DNA from: Lachnospiraceae bacterium
GTDB taxonomy: Bacteria > Bacillota > Clostridia > Lachnospirales > Lachnospiraceae
DNA length: 64,000 nucleotides
NCBI GenBank assembly: GCA_029054245.1
Contig: JAIDFQ010000044.1
Span: forward strand, 1-64,000
Reading direction: 5' to 3'
In this document: positions 53,153 through 61,978 of the stretch, one piece after another
Layout of the letters: every line of letters begins with the position of its first letter
Position numbering within the stretch: position 1 is the stretch's first letter
Notes under the pieces: model-generated
What the model saw: the letters and a program-made list of their open reading frames with translations, nothing else
Database searches by the model: none
Told to the model about the DNA's origin: nothing
Program-made: the position numbers and the translations under genes

Positions 53153-54358
53153 ATGATGGAATTTTCAGAAGAATTATTATCAAATAGAATATTTGATCTT
53201 TCGGAAATGAATTTTGACTTTACACCAAGAAAAAGAAAAGCAGAAGGGTGTTCTTTTGACCCGGATGTGGATAAGAGCTATGTATTACAGCCAAATGGCG
53301 ATTATATCCTTAAATTTTATGCGCCTGATGCGAAAGAAATTAAGGTGGTTCCCTGGTTTGGTGATCCCACGCCGGAAGGCTATGCGCCATGGAGAGATAC
53401 GCCGCTGCATGCAGTAAAGGATGAAGAAGGGGTTCACACAGTAGTACTTCCCTTTGATGAGAGAAAAACAGGACCCAGGAATCTTGATATTTTTGTTGAT
53501 GGAACCTTCGTGGTGTGGCCTTATCTGCCAGTATTCTGGTCAGGCGGCAAAGTATGGAATTATGTGGAGGTGCCGGATAATGATATGAAATTTTCTTATA
53601 TTTATGATGTGCCTCATGGCACTGTGGCACATGAGTATTATTATTCAGGCGAAACAAAACGATACGAAAGATGTCTGGTTTATACACCACCGGGGTATGA
53701 AAAAGGTACTCAGTCGTATCCGGTTCTTTATCTCCAGCATGGGGGAACTGAGAATGAAACTGTCTGGGTATCATGCGGCAGAGTGAATTTCATTATGGAC
53801 AATCTCCTTGCCAAAGGTGAGTGCGTTCCGTTTATCATTGTAATGAATAACGGCATGATACGTTATGAGGCATTAGAAGCGCCTAATTATGTAGATGAGT
53901 GTTTTGAAAATTCTTTGATTCATTACTGCATTCCTTTTATTGAGTCAAAATACCGGGTAAAAGCAGATAAATGGAATCGTGCCATTGCCGGTCTTTCTAT
54001 GGGCTCTATGCAGACAAATGATATTGGATTTAAGCATCCGGATATTTTTGGCAATATGGGTTCATTTACAAGTACCATGTATCACACAGACTTTTTTACG
54101 ACCTATGAACGTCCATGGCCAAGGGTGATGGCGAATCCGGAGCAATTTATGAAGGACTATAAGGTATTTTTCTGTTCTGCTACCCCCCAGGAAGATCATA
54201 TTCCATTATTTAATAAGGATGCGGAAATTATGAGGGAGGCAGGTATTGAAGGAAAGATGCCAGGGTATCGCAGGGTTCTTCATGATGGACGTTTTATCAG
54301 ATGGGACAGCTGGAGAATGGGACTACGTGAATTTGCAACTATGCTGTTCCGCGATTAA
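53153..54358 (+). CDS. Esterase with N-terminal beta domain (feruloyl/enterochelin esterase type)
   Basis: The 401-residue cytoplasmic protein has a beta-sandwich domain (about 45-140; ILKFYAPDAKEIKVV). An alpha/beta-hydrolase of the esterase D group follows: CLVYTPPGYEKG, oxyanion LYLQHGGTENETVW, nucleophile AIAGLSMGSM, and a C-terminal HD (VLHDGRFIRWDSWRMG) for the catalytic His. It should remove acyl or aroyl groups from a sugar. An internally deleted second copy lies at 41649-42445, beside the other Gfo/Idh gene. Confidence 0.88.
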   Translation: MMEFSEELLSNRIFDLSEMNFDFTPRKRKAEGCSFDPDVDKSYVLQPNGDYILKFYAPDAKEIKVVPWFGDPTPEGYAPWRDTPLHAVKDEEGVHTVVLPFDERKTGPRNLDIFVDGTFVVWPYLPVFWSGGKVWNYVEVPDNDMKFSYIYDVPHGTVAHEYYYSGETKRYERCLVYTPPGYEKGTQSYPVLYLQHGGTENETVWVSCGRVNFIMDNLLAKGECVPFIIVMNNGMIRYEALEAPNYVDECFENSLIHYCIPFIESKYRVKADKWNRAIAGLSMGSMQTNDIGFKHPDIFGNMGSFTSTMYHTDFFTTYERPWPRVMANPEQFMKDYKVFFCSATPQEDHIPLFNKDAEIMREAGIEGKMPGYRRVLHDGRFIRWDSWRMGLREFATMLFRD

Positions 54359-54466
54359 TTTCTGTGGAGGACGAGCACGTTAACGGTAGCAGCGGATGAA
54401 AGAATAATTATAAGAAAATGTAGGTTGGCGTTAAGTCAGTACTTTTCTGGAAAAGAGAATTTAACA

Positions 54467-55861
54467 ATGATAAAAGTAAACGGAGGCAGCCATGGAACGG
54501 ACATGACGACGGGAAAAGTATTTCCGATTATGATCGACTTTGCTGTTCCTCTGCTGCTTGCAAATTTAATTCAGCAATTGTATAACGCGGCTGATATGAT
54601 GATTGTAGGAAAAGTAATTGGGAGTGTGGGGACGGTAGGAGTTTCGACGGGCGGCATTCTCATTACATTTCTGACAGGTGTCGGCAATGCTTTTGGAAGC
54701 GCTGCACAGATTTGTACTGCTCATATGTGGGGAGCAGGAAAAAGAGATAAAATTGGCGAATTGGGAAGCACGGTGCTTTATGTAACACTTTTGGCGTCTC
54801 TGGTGATAGGAGCAGTTTGCATTTTGCTTGCCCAGCCTTTCCTAAAGTTGCTTCATTGTCCAGAGGAAGCATTAGGGCAGGCAAGGAATTACATGCAGAT
54901 TGCCGCCATTGGGCTTCCCGCTGTTTTGGGGTATAATGTGGTCAGTGGTGTGATGCGGGGAATGGGAGAATCCAAAAAACCTCTTTTTTTTGTTACTGTT
55001 TCAGCAATCTCTAATGTGTTTATGGATTTGCTTCTGGTCGTGGTATTTCCTTGTGAAGCGGCTGGCTCGGCAATCGCGACAGTGGCTGCACAGGTAATGG
55101 CATTTTTGGTGTCACTTTTATATATTCAAAATTCACAAATGAAGGATATATTTAATTTTAAAAAGAACAGGTTTAAGATTCAGACAATCTATATCATGCC
55201 TGTTATAAAGATAGCAGTACCACTTGCATTACAGTTTGGGTGTATCCATGTATCACAGATTATCTGCAATGCATGGGTGAATGGATGGGGGATGATTGCA
55301 GCTGCGACTACAAGCATAGGGAATAAAATCGGACAATTCATCAGTGTTGTAACGCTGAGTATCAATGGAGCTGCTGGCGCGATGGTTGCCCAGAATCTCG
55401 GAGCGAAAAAACCTGAACGCGTAAAACAGACAGTCTATGCTGCTTTGGGGCTATGTGCTTTGATTTGTGCAGTAGAAGTTTTTGTGTCATTGGTTTTTCC
55501 ACGACAGTTGTTCTCCCTGTTTACCAACGATGAAAGCGTTATAGAACTTGGGAAAATATATCTTTCTATTTTATTGATTACATTTTTCCTCAATAGCCTG
55601 CAGGGACCATATACATCAGTCATCACAGGGAGTGGAAACGCAAAATTGAGTTTTGCGTATGGGGCTCTTGATGGAATTGTTTTAAGACTTGGGATTTCGT
55701 ACATTCTGGCTTATGTTTATGGACTAGGTGTAATTGGCTATTGGATTGGGAATGCGCTGGCGCATCTCGGACCGGTCATTATAGGCATTATTTACTTCTA
55801 TTGCGGAAGCTGGGCAAAACGACGTTTGACCAGCGATGAAATAAAGGAAGGGGGGAAATAA
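54467..55861 (+). CDS. MATE-family exporter
   Basis: The ATG at 54467 gives 464 residues; starts at 54425 (TTG) or 54503 are possible because no strong ribosome site is seen. Twelve spans in two homologous halves are predicted. Family marks are NLIQQLYNAADMMIVGKVIG, MRGMGESKKPL and GAAGAMVAQNLGAKKPERV. It uses Na+ or H+ to export organic molecules, perhaps a toxic aglycone released by the upstream hydrolases. Confidence 0.9.
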   Translation: MIKVNGGSHGTDMTTGKVFPIMIDFAVPLLLANLIQQLYNAADMMIVGKVIGSVGTVGVSTGGILITFLTGVGNAFGSAAQICTAHMWGAGKRDKIGELGSTVLYVTLLASLVIGAVCILLAQPFLKLLHCPEEALGQARNYMQIAAIGLPAVLGYNVVSGVMRGMGESKKPLFFVTVSAISNVFMDLLLVVVFPCEAAGSAIATVAAQVMAFLVSLLYIQNSQMKDIFNFKKNRFKIQTIYIMPVIKIAVPLALQFGCIHVSQIICNAWVNGWGMIAAATTSIGNKIGQFISVVTLSINGAAGAMVAQNLGAKKPERVKQTVYAALGLCALICAVEVFVSLVFPRQLFSLFTNDESVIELGKIYLSILLITFFLNSLQGPYTSVITGSGNAKLSFAYGALDGIVLRLGISYILAYVYGLGVIGYWIGNALAHLGPVIIGIIYFYCGSWAKRRLTSDEIKEGGK

Positions 55862-55862
55862 A

Positions 55863-56777
55863 TTGTATGTGTTAAAAAGTAACAGGCTGCGAATTGAAAT
55901 CCAGGAGCCATCAGAGGTTATGAATTTCACATCCAGATTTGATCCCACATGCTTTATTACAGAGGTTGTGCTGGATCAATCTATGTATTTCGCAGCATCT
56001 GAGCCTCATAATATGACGGAAGATTCCTCTGGGGGAAGAGGGCTGTGCAGTGAATTTCGATTTGATGCCTTTGGGGAGGCTGCTGTCGGTGAATGGGTAC
56101 CTAAACCTGGTATAGGACGATTGAAAAAAGTAGATGAAAAAGATTTTGTTCATTCCAGAAAATACATAAAAGAACCCTTTCAGCATGAACTGGTTGATTT
56201 GCATGATAAAAGGATATCTTTCCGAACATTGCCGGAAGAATGCATGGGGTATGCAGTTGAAACAAGAAGAACGGCTGCGGTGGAGGAAAACAGCTTGTTC
56301 ATGACGATTCAATTGAAAAATACAGGTTTTAAGGAAATTACATTTCGTGAGTATTGTCACAATTTCATCAGTCTTGACGGATTGGCACTGGGACCGGATT
56401 ATCTGTTGGAACTTCCAAATGCAATAAATCTACAGAGTAATGTTTTGAAGGGACCAGATTTTGGAGGAACGGGAAGCAGGCATTTATATGATGTAGAGGA
56501 GGGCGCCATTCGCCCAAGGTATCATAATCCTGGACCGGCAGTTTTTGAGCTTCAAGAAGGTGATATCAGCAGAAAGGTTCCTTTTGTATGGAGGCTCAGC
56601 CATGCAGGTGCAGGGGTTTCTGTAACAGGGACGGAATATTTCCGTCCGGCGGAGGTTTGTATTTGGAGTTATGACCACATGCTTTGTCCGGAGGTGAACT
56701 TTAAGTCAACTGTTGCGCCAGGGGAAGAGGTTGTCTGGAAGCGTCAGTGGACGTTTGATAAGAAAGAGGTGAACTAA
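55863..56777 (+). CDS. Beta-sandwich protein, possibly galactose-mutarotase-like
   Basis: The 304-residue protein uses a TTG start directly after the MATE stop, with AAGGGGGG upstream. Predicted all-beta. Segments MNFTSRFDPTCFITEVVL, FREYCHNFISLDGLALGPDY and EVNFKSTVAPGEEVVWKR recall aldose-epimerase-type proteins (H.F...DG..LGP.Y and a late conserved Glu region), but I cannot assign a family with confidence. It is tightly coupled to the following dehydrogenase gene (adjacent stop and start), so it probably acts on the same carbohydrate. Confidence 0.6.
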   Translation: MYVLKSNRLRIEIQEPSEVMNFTSRFDPTCFITEVVLDQSMYFAASEPHNMTEDSSGGRGLCSEFRFDAFGEAAVGEWVPKPGIGRLKKVDEKDFVHSRKYIKEPFQHELVDLHDKRISFRTLPEECMGYAVETRRTAAVEENSLFMTIQLKNTGFKEITFREYCHNFISLDGLALGPDYLLELPNAINLQSNVLKGPDFGGTGSRHLYDVEEGAIRPRYHNPGPAVFELQEGDISRKVPFVWRLSHAGAGVSVTGTEYFRPAEVCIWSYDHMLCPEVNFKSTVAPGEEVVWKRQWTFDKKEVN

Positions 56778-57773
56778 ATGAAAAAACTGAAATTTGTCTG
56801 TGCAGGCGGCTGGCACATACATGCATTGGATTTTCCAATGGACAGAGCGCCTAAGAAAGTGCCGCATTTGGAGAAGGAATTTGCTGCTGTATGGGATAAT
56901 GATAAGGAGCGAGGTGAAAAATGGGCGGAAGCAATGAACTGCATGTTTGTTGAGGATTATGATCAGCTTCTTGCAATTCCCGATATAGATGGTGTTCTGA
57001 TTACATCTGAGACAAGCATGCATGAAGAGTTGATTGTGAAAGCGGCGGAAGCTGGTATAAATGTCTTTGTGGAGAAGGCGCTTACGACAACAAATGAAAG
57101 CGCCTACAGGATCAGAGAAGCAGTAAAGCGTAGTAACATTAAGTTTACCGTTTCAGATCCTGTACGTCATGGTGATCTTTTGTATGCCAAGGAACTGGTG
57201 GATAAGGGCGTAATTGGAGAGCTGATTAGTGTAAGATCGAGGATGAGCAATGCATGTGCCATTAATGATCAGGATTCAATAAGACAGTATTATGAAGTGG
57301 AATGCACTGGCGGCGGCGCTATGATTGATATGGGATATCATAATATTCACAGGATTCAGTGGTTCCTGGGCAAACCTGTACGTGCTGCTTCCATTCTTGT
57401 CCCGTTTACGGATTATGGGAAAGAGAAGAAGATAGATGAAAATAGCATTGCAGTGTTTGAATTTGAGTCTGGCAAAATTGGTATTGCAGAGACCAGCTGG
57501 CTAACGGAGGATGCAACAGCATTTGAAGTATACGGCGTAAATGGAGTTATCCGAAGCGATGATGCAGGATTTAGGTACAGAGTTGGGGAGGGCGAATGGG
57601 TGCAGGTACAAAAATCTGAGATTCCCGAGGAGGACACCTATCCTCTGCGTTACTGGATGGAGTCGATTGCATATGATACGCCATGCGAAAAGTATGATAT
57701 AGACTCAGCCGTCCTGTTTACAGAGATGGTGACAGCTGCATATGCAGGAAATAGAGTGCGTGTCGATGTGTAA
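56778..57773 (+). CDS. Gfo/Idh/MocA family dehydrogenase
   Basis: The 331-residue enzyme has a Rossmann start (LKFVCAGGWHIHALDF), the lysine motif VFVEKALTTT (the usual EKP is EKA here) and GGGAMIDMGYHNIHRIQW. It shares the unusual GGWHIH start with the enzyme at 40235, so the two are paralogues with different lengths. It should oxidise a sugar, inositol or related hydroxyl with NAD(P)+. Last gene of the catabolic run. Confidence 0.88.
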   Translation: MKKLKFVCAGGWHIHALDFPMDRAPKKVPHLEKEFAAVWDNDKERGEKWAEAMNCMFVEDYDQLLAIPDIDGVLITSETSMHEELIVKAAEAGINVFVEKALTTTNESAYRIREAVKRSNIKFTVSDPVRHGDLLYAKELVDKGVIGELISVRSRMSNACAINDQDSIRQYYEVECTGGGAMIDMGYHNIHRIQWFLGKPVRAASILVPFTDYGKEKKIDENSIAVFEFESGKIGIAETSWLTEDATAFEVYGVNGVIRSDDAGFRYRVGEGEWVQVQKSEIPEEDTYPLRYWMESIAYDTPCEKYDIDSAVLFTEMVTAAYAGNRVRVDV

Positions 57774-57789
57774 CAAAAAAGGATGAAGC

Positions 57790-57826
57790 TTCCACTGCTG
57801 TGCCTTTATGATATACAGCAGTGGAA
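57790..57826 (+). terminator. Hairpin at the end of the catabolic operon
   Basis: TTCCACTGCTGT (57790-57801) pairs perfectly with ACAGCAGTGGAA (57815-57826), 17 bases after the stop. No T-run follows, so it is a probable but weak terminator or 3' stabiliser. Confidence 0.5.
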
Positions 57827-57855
57827 TAATTCATGGTTTTTTAGCAAAAAAGTTT

Positions 57856-57966
57856 CTATATCTGTTTGCTTTTCAGATAAGCTGAAATAGCCTTTTTAAC
57901 AAATTCTGCTGTACCATTACCGCCTGCTTTGTCGATATTTTGCTTCATCCGTTCATCAGATACCGA
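57856..57966 (-). pseudogene. Gene tail fragment
   Basis: On the minus strand the frame reads DERMKQNIDKAGGNGTAEF then VKKAISAYLKSKQI and stops. It looks like the C-terminus of a small DNA-binding or element-borne protein; nothing upstream continues it in frame. Confidence 0.4.
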
Positions 57967-58174
57967 TTTTCTTACAGTATTCAGCGACGAGATTCAAGTC
58001 AATATCTTCCATAGAGGAACGATAAACAGGCTCGTCCTCGTAATAGCGGGAACCTTTTACATACATGAACTGCAGCCGCTCGTCGAAATTCAGTTTTTTG
58101 GATTTGTCGCCCATGCGGTAATATACTTCGTCTTGCTGGTTAGCGTGTAGCTCAGGACTTTGCGGAATGGTCAT
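57956..58174 (-). pseudogene. Fragment of an AlbA_2-type ATP-binding regulator
   Basis: The 72-codon stretch contains HANQQDEVYYRMGDKSKKLN, then FDERLQFMYVKGSRYYEDE, a pattern of the internal part of AlbA_2/Schlafen-like putative regulators (HANxKDEVYxRxGDxSxxL). Both ends of the usual ~480-residue protein are absent. Confidence 0.6.
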
Positions 58175-58369
58175 AACCAGCAGATGATTGGCATTGCCGT
58201 TTCTGTCGGTACACTCAACCGTTCGGCGCGTGCGGAGTATGAGAAAATTTACGGAGAAAAAGCGGCAGATTCCATGAGCATCAAGGATAGGCTCAGGCAG
58301 AAAGAGCAGATAGTAAAAGAAAGAGAAGTAGGCAGGGGTTATCGAGCAAGACAGAAAGATAAGGGGTAA
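58160..58369 (+). pseudogene. Possible tail of a mobilisation protein
   Basis: The charged, helical C-terminal part (RSARAEYEKIYGEKAADSM, then DRLRQKEQIVKERE) resembles relaxase-tail or other element-borne proteins. It abuts the minus-strand fragment, as at a recombination junction. Low certainty. Confidence 0.35.
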
Positions 58370-58396
58370 GGTAGCAAAGAGTGAGTAGACAGTATT

Positions 58397-58790
58397 TTAC
58401 ATCTGGCTGGTAACTTCTGTATTTATGGAAAATAGTATTTTTCCACCAATATTACCTTGATTATGCAATAAATCAACAAACTCTTTTACTTTGTCATTAT
58501 CCAAGAAATCAATATTTATTTGAATTTCCGTATGATGGCTTTTTTCAAAATTGGATATTATATTTTGTGTATCCTTGATTTTTTCATTTAAGTTATTCTG
58601 TAGTTTGGAAATGTCTGTGTAATTATGTTTTCTGTATTCTCCCATTTTTTTGCAATATCGTCTTGAAGTTTTTTTAGGGAGTCGGAAAGTTCTTCGGTTA
58701 CTTTTTTATATTTCTTTTTTCAGTACCACATTTTTTATGATAATTCTTTAAATATTCATCATAAACTTGTCTTGGTCCAATCTATGCTTA
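58397..58790 (-). pseudogene. Frameshifted coiled-coil protein of a mobile element
   Basis: The minus strand from 58645 gives an 82-residue frame (ISKLQNNLNEKIKDTQNII...). Just upstream another frame gives VTEELSDSLKKLQDDIAKKW, which would continue naturally into it, so a frameshift near 58640 split a longer helical protein. No family recognised. Confidence 0.45.
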
Positions 58791-58969
58791 TGAAATTTTA
58801 ATTAATGTGGCTGCTTGTTACTTACCGAAAGAAGTCCACTGCTCAATCCGTACATAGCATAGATGGAGAGAACGCCGTCTTTAAAAGGCATATAATTGTA
58901 TGGATTGGTTGTTTACATGTCCTTGTTTTAATGGCAGATAGAAGATCTATCAATTTTCAGCTGGATAGA

Positions 58970-58998
58970 TTGACAAATTTTTTTCTCAGTGCTAATAT
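58970..58998 (+). promoter_or_regulatory. Promoter of the TetR gene
   Basis: TTGACA (58970-58975), 17 bases, TAATAT (58993-58998). GACAGTCAGTC at 59005-59015, just downstream, is a probable operator for the TetR protein. Confidence 0.7.
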
Positions 58999-59042
58999 TA
59001 AACCGACAGTCAGTCTACAGACAATAGGAGGGTGCAGATTCA

Positions 59043-59681
59043 ATGCGTGTGGTAAAAGAAGCGGAAGAACGTAAAAATGAAATATTGGACGTGGCAGAGA
59101 GACTGTTTGGAACAAAGGGCTTTGACGGCACCAGCACCAGTGACATTCTGAATGAAATCGGCATTGCAAGGGGGACTCTTTATTACCATTTCAAATCCAA
59201 AGAAGAAATTCTGGACGCAATGATCAACCGCATGATGAGCAGGCTGATTGAAAAAGCGGAAGTGATTGCAGTACAAAAAAATGTACCTGTGCTGGAGCGC
59301 CTTACCATGATGATGCTTTCATTAAATGTGAGCGACGGTAATTTTGGGCAGGAACTCCTGAAACAGATACATAAGCCGCAGAATGCCCTTATGCATCAGA
59401 AAATGGAGAAGTCCCTGCTTTCTGGTATCAATCCTATTATTACGGATTTAATAAGAGAGGGAATGGAGCAGGGGATATGTCAGACGGATTATCCCGAAGA
59501 AGCTGCGGAAATGACTTTTTTATATGCAAATACAGTGTTTGATGACCTTATGGAACACGGCGAAGAAGAAAAGCAAAGAAAAATAGCTGCATTTATTTAT
59601 AATCTGGAACGGTTGTTAAATATGGAACAAGATAGCATGAAAGCGGCTGTTATTCCCATTTTTCAAAACAGCAATAAGTAA
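59043..59681 (+). CDS. TetR/AcrR family regulator
   Basis: The 212-residue protein has an N-terminal HTH: AERLFGTKGFDGTSTSDILN followed by EIGIARGTLYYHFKSKEEIL, the strongest signature of the family. The helical ligand-binding domain has no assignable ligand. GGAGGG precedes the ATG. Repeated GAC/GTC words in its own promoter and after the next gene suggest autoregulation. Confidence 0.93.
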   Translation: MRVVKEAEERKNEILDVAERLFGTKGFDGTSTSDILNEIGIARGTLYYHFKSKEEILDAMINRMMSRLIEKAEVIAVQKNVPVLERLTMMMLSLNVSDGNFGQELLKQIHKPQNALMHQKMEKSLLSGINPIITDLIREGMEQGICQTDYPEEAAEMTFLYANTVFDDLMEHGEEEKQRKIAAFIYNLERLLNMEQDSMKAAVIPIFQNSNK

Positions 59682-59712
59682 TACGGTATAGTGTTTATAG
59701 GGGTAAGGTATA

Positions 59713-59961
59713 ATGAGTGATTGGGAACTATTGATTGATAATATAGATAAGATTCATACTACCAAAATGGGAATTGACAGGATTAAGAGAAATTTGAAAT
59801 TAAATACCGATGATGTTGTTGGATACTGCGAAAGTTTGATTATGAATAAGAATTGTCATATCTACCGACAGGGCAAAAATTGGTATTGTGAAATTGATAA
59901 TGTAAGGCTGACCGTTAATGCTTACAGCTACACAATTATTACTGCACACACCATGAAGTAA
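59713..59961 (+). CDS. DUF3781 family protein
   Basis: The 82-residue protein has IHTTKMGIDRIKRNLKL and a central CHIYRQGKNWYCEIDNVRLT, then VNAYSYTIITAH, the arrangement of DUF3781, a small family of unknown function often found beside TetR regulators. It lies 31 bases after the TetR gene and is probably co-transcribed. Confidence 0.75.
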   Translation: MSDWELLIDNIDKIHTTKMGIDRIKRNLKLNTDDVVGYCESLIMNKNCHIYRQGKNWYCEIDNVRLTVNAYSYTIITAHTMK

Positions 59962-60261
59962 ATTGCTGGAGAAATGCATATCGTGGATAATTGAGGGGCA
60001 CTATTGTCCCTCAATTATTTAGCTGATTATAGACAGACAGACGGTCTAATGTAATGACTAAATCAGAGAGATGCCACGCAAAGTAGCAGAAAAAAACGAA
60101 ATGTAATCCCTGCTTGCTTGTAATGCAAAACAGGCTTTCCTATACTTGGCATATCAAAACAAAGAGGCAAAATCCCGCACAGCTTGCTGGGCATTACTCC
60201 ATGCAATGGCAGTAGAATTTTGCTTCGGAAAACAAAAAGTTAAAACTTTAGGAGGTTTCAC
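59962..60261 (+). promoter_or_regulatory. Intergenic region with hairpin and TetR-operator-like palindrome
   Basis: ATAATTGAGGG (59987-59997) pairs with CCCTCAATTAT (60008-60018), a terminator-like hairpin without a T-run. TAGACAGACAGACGGTCTA at 60030-60048 has TAGAC/GTCTA arms and GAC repeats like those in the TetR promoter, so it may be a second operator controlling the XRE module. No gene was found in the rest. Confidence 0.5.
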
Positions 60262-61149
60262 ATGACATTTGCAGAAAAATTAAAATCTATCCGCAAGCAG
60301 GCAGGTATGTCACAGGAGCAGTTGGCGGAGAAACTTGGCGTATCAAGACAGGCAGTTACCAAATGGGAAACAGATTCAGGCATTCCGGACATTGAAAACA
60401 TGATGGCGATATCCGCCCTGTTTGACATTTCCATAGATGAGCTGCTCTCCAATGAAAAGGGGGCAAAAGAGCCGGCAGACTATTTTTATGAGAGCATTAC
60501 GGAGTATGACATTGATGAGCCGAAACGCTACGATATGAAATTCGGCGGTGCAAAGCAATTCACACTGTCGGGATATGATGGCGAGAAAATCCGAGTCCGC
60601 CTCGTATCCAATACCATGCCCACGCTTCAGAATGATTTTAAGGTCAGGATTGACGACATCAGAAAACGGATTGATGTGGACGTAAGTCGTAAAAATGGGG
60701 TGACAGAGGCGATGGCAAAAGAAGCGGTCAGCATCTTTGTCCAGATACCGACGCCGTATATTGGGAAAATTGAATGTGCGGTCAATGCGGAAACGGTGGG
60801 AATCCGTTCTTTGGAGTGTGAGAGCATAGAACTTGATATAAAGACACCGGATGTTATCCTTGCGGACGTCACCGGAACGGTAGAGATTAACTGTAACCTT
60901 GATATGGATGTGGTCTGCCATTCCTTAAACGGGGAGGTGGCAATCAACCAAGTGTCTGCAACTTCAAAAATCCATGTTCCGAAGGACGCAGCGTTTACTG
61001 CCGTTGCGAAGGGGATTGGCACAAGCATATCCTATGAGAAGGACGGAAAGCAGACCGAGTCTTTCAGTGAGCCGGAGGCGGAGAACATCATTGAACTAAA
61101 TGGAATTAAGAGTGAGCTTGTTATCTGCATGGACAGGGAAAGGGGCTGA
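60262..61149 (+). CDS. XRE regulator with C-terminal DUF4097-like beta domain
   Basis: The 295-residue protein begins with an HTH (GMSQEQLAEKLGVSRQAVTK, then WETDSGIPDIENM; about 5-60). From about 90 it is a repetitive beta-helix/adhesin-like domain (CESIELDIKTPDVILADVTG and VCHSLNGEVAINQV) as in DUF4097 proteins. There is no membrane span, so both parts are cytoplasmic. It is followed five bases later by a CPBP protease gene. AGGAGGT precedes the ATG. Confidence 0.85.
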   Translation: MTFAEKLKSIRKQAGMSQEQLAEKLGVSRQAVTKWETDSGIPDIENMMAISALFDISIDELLSNEKGAKEPADYFYESITEYDIDEPKRYDMKFGGAKQFTLSGYDGEKIRVRLVSNTMPTLQNDFKVRIDDIRKRIDVDVSRKNGVTEAMAKEAVSIFVQIPTPYIGKIECAVNAETVGIRSLECESIELDIKTPDVILADVTGTVEINCNLDMDVVCHSLNGEVAINQVSATSKIHVPKDAAFTAVAKGIGTSISYEKDGKQTESFSEPEAENIIELNGIKSELVICMDRERG

Positions 61150-61153
61150 CGGT

Positions 61154-61978
61154 ATGAAAGCAAATTATTTGAAGAAATACATCATCAGTTCCTATATTTT
61201 GGTATGGGCGCTCATTATTTTTGTGGCAGGTACGGCAAGCCTTGTGTTCCATGCACCGCCCGTCATCATGTGGATTGTCCGCAACCTGATTGCATGGTCG
61301 CCAACGTATCTGCTTCTGATCGGCTGGAAACATTTCAGACCGGGCGAAACGAGAAGGATTTTCGTAAAGCGGTGTTTTTCGGGTAAAGTGAAACTTTTTC
61401 CGTTGTTATGTTCTTTTGCACTTACATTTGGTATTAGTGTTTTGGCATTGTTCATCTTTTCCATTATCATGGGAAAGCCTATGCTGTCCTATATCAATTT
61501 TGGGATAACAGCATTGCCGCTCAGTATTTTCCTGTCCTTTACATCGGGACCGACAGGAGAAGAATTGGGCTGGCGTGGCTTTATGCGGGAGGAATTTAAC
61601 AAGAGATATGGTTTCTTAAAATCCTCTGTTAGTCAGGGCTTGGTGTGGTGCTTTTGGCATACCCTGTTGTGGGTAGTGGATTCAGACTTTACCGACTGGC
61701 GGGCAGTCCCCTATGTCATTTCCAATATTGTCGTCATTACCTGCATGACCGTTTTGATGAACATCTTTTTGGAACGGCATAATAACCTAATTTATTCGGT
61801 ATTGCTGCACTTTGGATTTAATATCATTTATGTGTTTTTGGATGCGGATATAGGATTCTTTGTGATTTTGACAGTTCTGTATCTGGTAATCACACCGATT
61901 GCCGTACTTGTAAGGAATAAGACTGCTGAAAGGCTTTTGAAAAACAATGATAGCGGGGTAAGGAAAAGTAAAGAATGA
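61154..61978 (+). CDS. CPBP intramembrane metalloprotease
   Basis: The start at 61154 gives 274 residues with about eight spans. Motif 1 reads GPTGEELGWRGFM with the paired glutamates, and motif 2 WCFWHTLLW carries the metal-binding His. Bacterial CPBP proteins are intramembrane proteases, often tied to bacteriocin immunity. It overlaps the following gene by four bases (ATGA). Confidence 0.88.
   Translation: MKANYLKKYIISSYILVWALIIFVAGTASLVFHAPPVIMWIVRNLIAWSPTYLLLIGWKHFRPGETRRIFVKRCFSGKVKLFPLLCSFALTFGISVLALFIFSIIMGKPMLSYINFGITALPLSIFLSFTSGPTGEELGWRGFMREEFNKRYGFLKSSVSQGLVWCFWHTLLWVVDSDFTDWRAVPYVISNIVVITCMTVLMNIFLERHNNLIYSVLLHFGFNIIYVFLDADIGFFVILTVLYLVITPIAVLVRNKTAERLLKNNDSGVRKSKE

Noticed and set aside
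57929-58150. 73-codon plus-strand frame at the island border
   Set aside because: It is antisense to the recognisable AlbA_2-type fragment and has no supporting features.
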